Origin: CAYFQV01 sp964654185 | Lineage (GTDB): Bacteria; Spirochaetota; Spirochaetia; DSM-27196; PWMO01 | Reading direction: 5' to 3' | Assembly (NCBI GenBank): GCA_964654185.1 | Contig: CAZZIE010000102.1 | Span: forward strand, 1 to 15,062 | DNA: 15,062 nucleotides | Shown here: positions 14,285 to 15,062 of the stretch, in pieces | Layout of the letters: each line of letters opens with the position of its first letter | Numbering within the stretch: position 1 is the first letter of the stretch | Translations under genes and position numbers: made by a program | The notes under the pieces: generated by a model | Database searches by the model: none | The model's input: only the letters and a program-made list of their open reading frames with translations | Told to the model about the DNA's origin: nothing

Positions 14285-14314
14285 TTTGTATCTTTCCACC
14301 GGCTCATTAGACAA
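14285..14314 (-). promoter_or_regulatory. putative promoter of the 579-residue gene
   Basis: On the minus strand TTGTCT (14314-14309) and TACAAA (14290-14285) are separated by 18 bp; each matches four of six consensus positions. The leader to the GTG at 14158 would be about 120 bases. The -35 box lies on the same bases as the -35 of the groEL promoter on the other strand. Confidence 0.35.
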
Positions 14315-14336
14315 TAGCCGAATCTATTCTTACAGT
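14308..14336 (+). promoter_or_regulatory. putative groEL promoter
   Basis: TAGACA (14308-14313) and TACAGT (14331-14336) are separated by 17 bp, matching five and four of six sigma70 positions. The leader would be about 25 bases, ending in AGAGGGAG (14355-14362). A weaker alternative is TTGATG (14265-14270) with TATCTT (14289-14294). No CIRCE inverted repeat (TTAGCACTC-N9-GAGTGCTAA) is present between the two divergent genes. Confidence 0.45.
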
Positions 14337-14367
14337 ACAACGACATTCACAAAGAGAGGGAGTCGAT

Positions 14368-15062
14368 ATGGCTAAGCAACTGAAGTTCGATGAAGATGCT
14401 CGGAGAGCACTCCTTCGGGGAGTTGAGCAACTCTCCAACGCGGTCAAGGTGACCCTTGGCCCGAAGGGTCGAAACGTGCTTCTGGACAAGAAGTTTGGTG
14501 CACCCACCGTCACGAAGGACGGCGTTTCGGTCGCGAAGGAGATCGAGCTCGAGGATCCGTATGAGAACATGGGTGCGCAGCTTCTCAAGGAAGTTGCCAC
14601 CAAGACCAACGACGTTGCCGGTGACGGTACCACCACCGCAACGGTCCTTGCCTACAGCATGATCAAGGAGGGCCTCAAGGCCGTCGCTGCGGGCATCAAC
14701 CCCATGGGTATCAAGCGCGGCATCAATCACGCCGTGGAGCTCGCCGTCGCCGAGATCCAGAAGCTCTCCAAGACGATCAAGGACAAGGAAGAGATCGCAC
14801 AGGTCGCCGCCATCTCCGCCAACAACGATCACGAGATCGGCGAAGAGATCGCCGGTGCCATGGAGAAGGTCGGCAAGGACGGCGTCATTACCGTCGAAGA
14901 GTCCAAGACCATTGAGACGACCACCGAGTTCGTCGAGGGTATGCAGTTCGATCGCGGTTTCGTTTCTCCGTACTTCGCGACGAACAAGGACAACATGACG
15001 GCGGTTCTCGACAACCCGTACATCCTGATCCACGACAAGAAGATCTCGAGCATGAAGGACCT
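14368..15062 (+). CDS. groL: chaperonin GroEL (3' end outside window)
   Basis: GroEL forms the double-ring ATP-driven folding chamber in the cytoplasm and works with GroES. The first 231 codons are present, starting at ATG 14368 with AGAGGGAG upstream. Residues follow the family closely: MAKQLKFDEDARRALLRGV, VKVTLGPKGRNVLLDKKFG (about 27-45), VTKDGVSVAKEIELEDPYENMGAQ (about 48-71), and the nucleotide-binding AGDGTTTATVLA (about 85-96) with its Mg/ATP Asp. The visible part covers the equatorial domain, the first intermediate segment and the start of the apical domain (FDRGFVSPYF). There is no groES immediately upstream; the gene has its own putative promoter and a divergent neighbour. Regulation by the usual HrcA/CIRCE system is not indicated here. 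Confidence 0.99.
   Translation, partial: MAKQLKFDEDARRALLRGVEQLSNAVKVTLGPKGRNVLLDKKFGAPTVTKDGVSVAKEIELEDPYENMGAQLLKEVATKTNDVAGDGTTTATVLAYSMIKEGLKAVAAGINPMGIKRGINHAVELAVAEIQKLSKTIKDKEEIAQVAAISANNDHEIGEEIAGAMEKVGKDGVITVEESKTIETTTEFVEGMQFDRGFVSPYFATNKDNMTAVLDNPYILIHDKKISSMKD

Noticed and set aside
14159..14367. CIRCE element for HrcA control of groEL
   Set aside because: Neither TTAGCACTC nor GAGTGCTAA, nor a near match in the right spacing, is present in the divergent gap.

Overview
This is a GC-rich bacterial chromosomal window made almost entirely of housekeeping metabolism, densely packed with short gaps. No phage, transposase, CRISPR array, tRNA or rRNA gene is visible. The host cannot be named from the sequence alone. 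A Zwf-OpcA pair outside an obvious cyanobacterial or actinobacterial context, a groEL without an adjacent upstream groES, and the general style of the proteins would suit a free-living spirochaete (Spirochaetia), but this is a low-confidence guess.

Layout: (1) 1-816, plus strand, the 3' part of an alpha/beta hydrolase of the monoacylglycerol lipase/lysophospholipase type. (2) 829-1225, plus strand, a sigma70-like promoter, a leader with four perfect 13-bp tandem repeats, and a small two-helix membrane protein with a GTG start. (3) 1256-1420, a strongly structured inverted-repeat element in the convergent gap. (4) 8785-1418, minus strand, a long gene run: argR, argC, argB, argD, argG, then pgi and a YqaB-like HAD sugar phosphatase. 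A promoter and ARG-box-like sites lie ahead of argR. (5) 11540-9031, minus strand, zwf and opcA, overlapping by ATGA, behind a promoter that places the inferred transcription start on the zwf ATG. (6) 11697-12437, plus strand, a biotin protein ligase without a DNA-binding domain. (7) 14158-12419, minus strand, an unrecognised 579-residue protein whose 3' end overlaps that of birA. (8) 14368 to the window end, plus strand, the first 231 codons of groEL, transcribed divergently from the unknown gene.

How it works together: ArgB, ArgC and ArgD take N-acetylglutamate to N-acetylornithine, ArgG makes argininosuccinate from citrulline, and ArgR probably controls its own operon. The genes for acetyl transfer or removal, carbamoyl transfer and ArgH (argA/J/E/F/H) are not in this window. 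Pgi, Zwf and OpcA handle glucose-6-phosphate at the glycolysis/pentose-phosphate branch. I found no clear new multi-gene system. The best leads are non-coding or regulatory: the 1256-1420 folded element, the tandem-repeat leader, the apparent leaderless start of zwf, the mutually exclusive hairpins ahead of birA, and the shared -35 region between groEL and the unknown gene. The 579-residue unknown protein and the unusual arginine-pocket residue in ArgR are the best protein leads.
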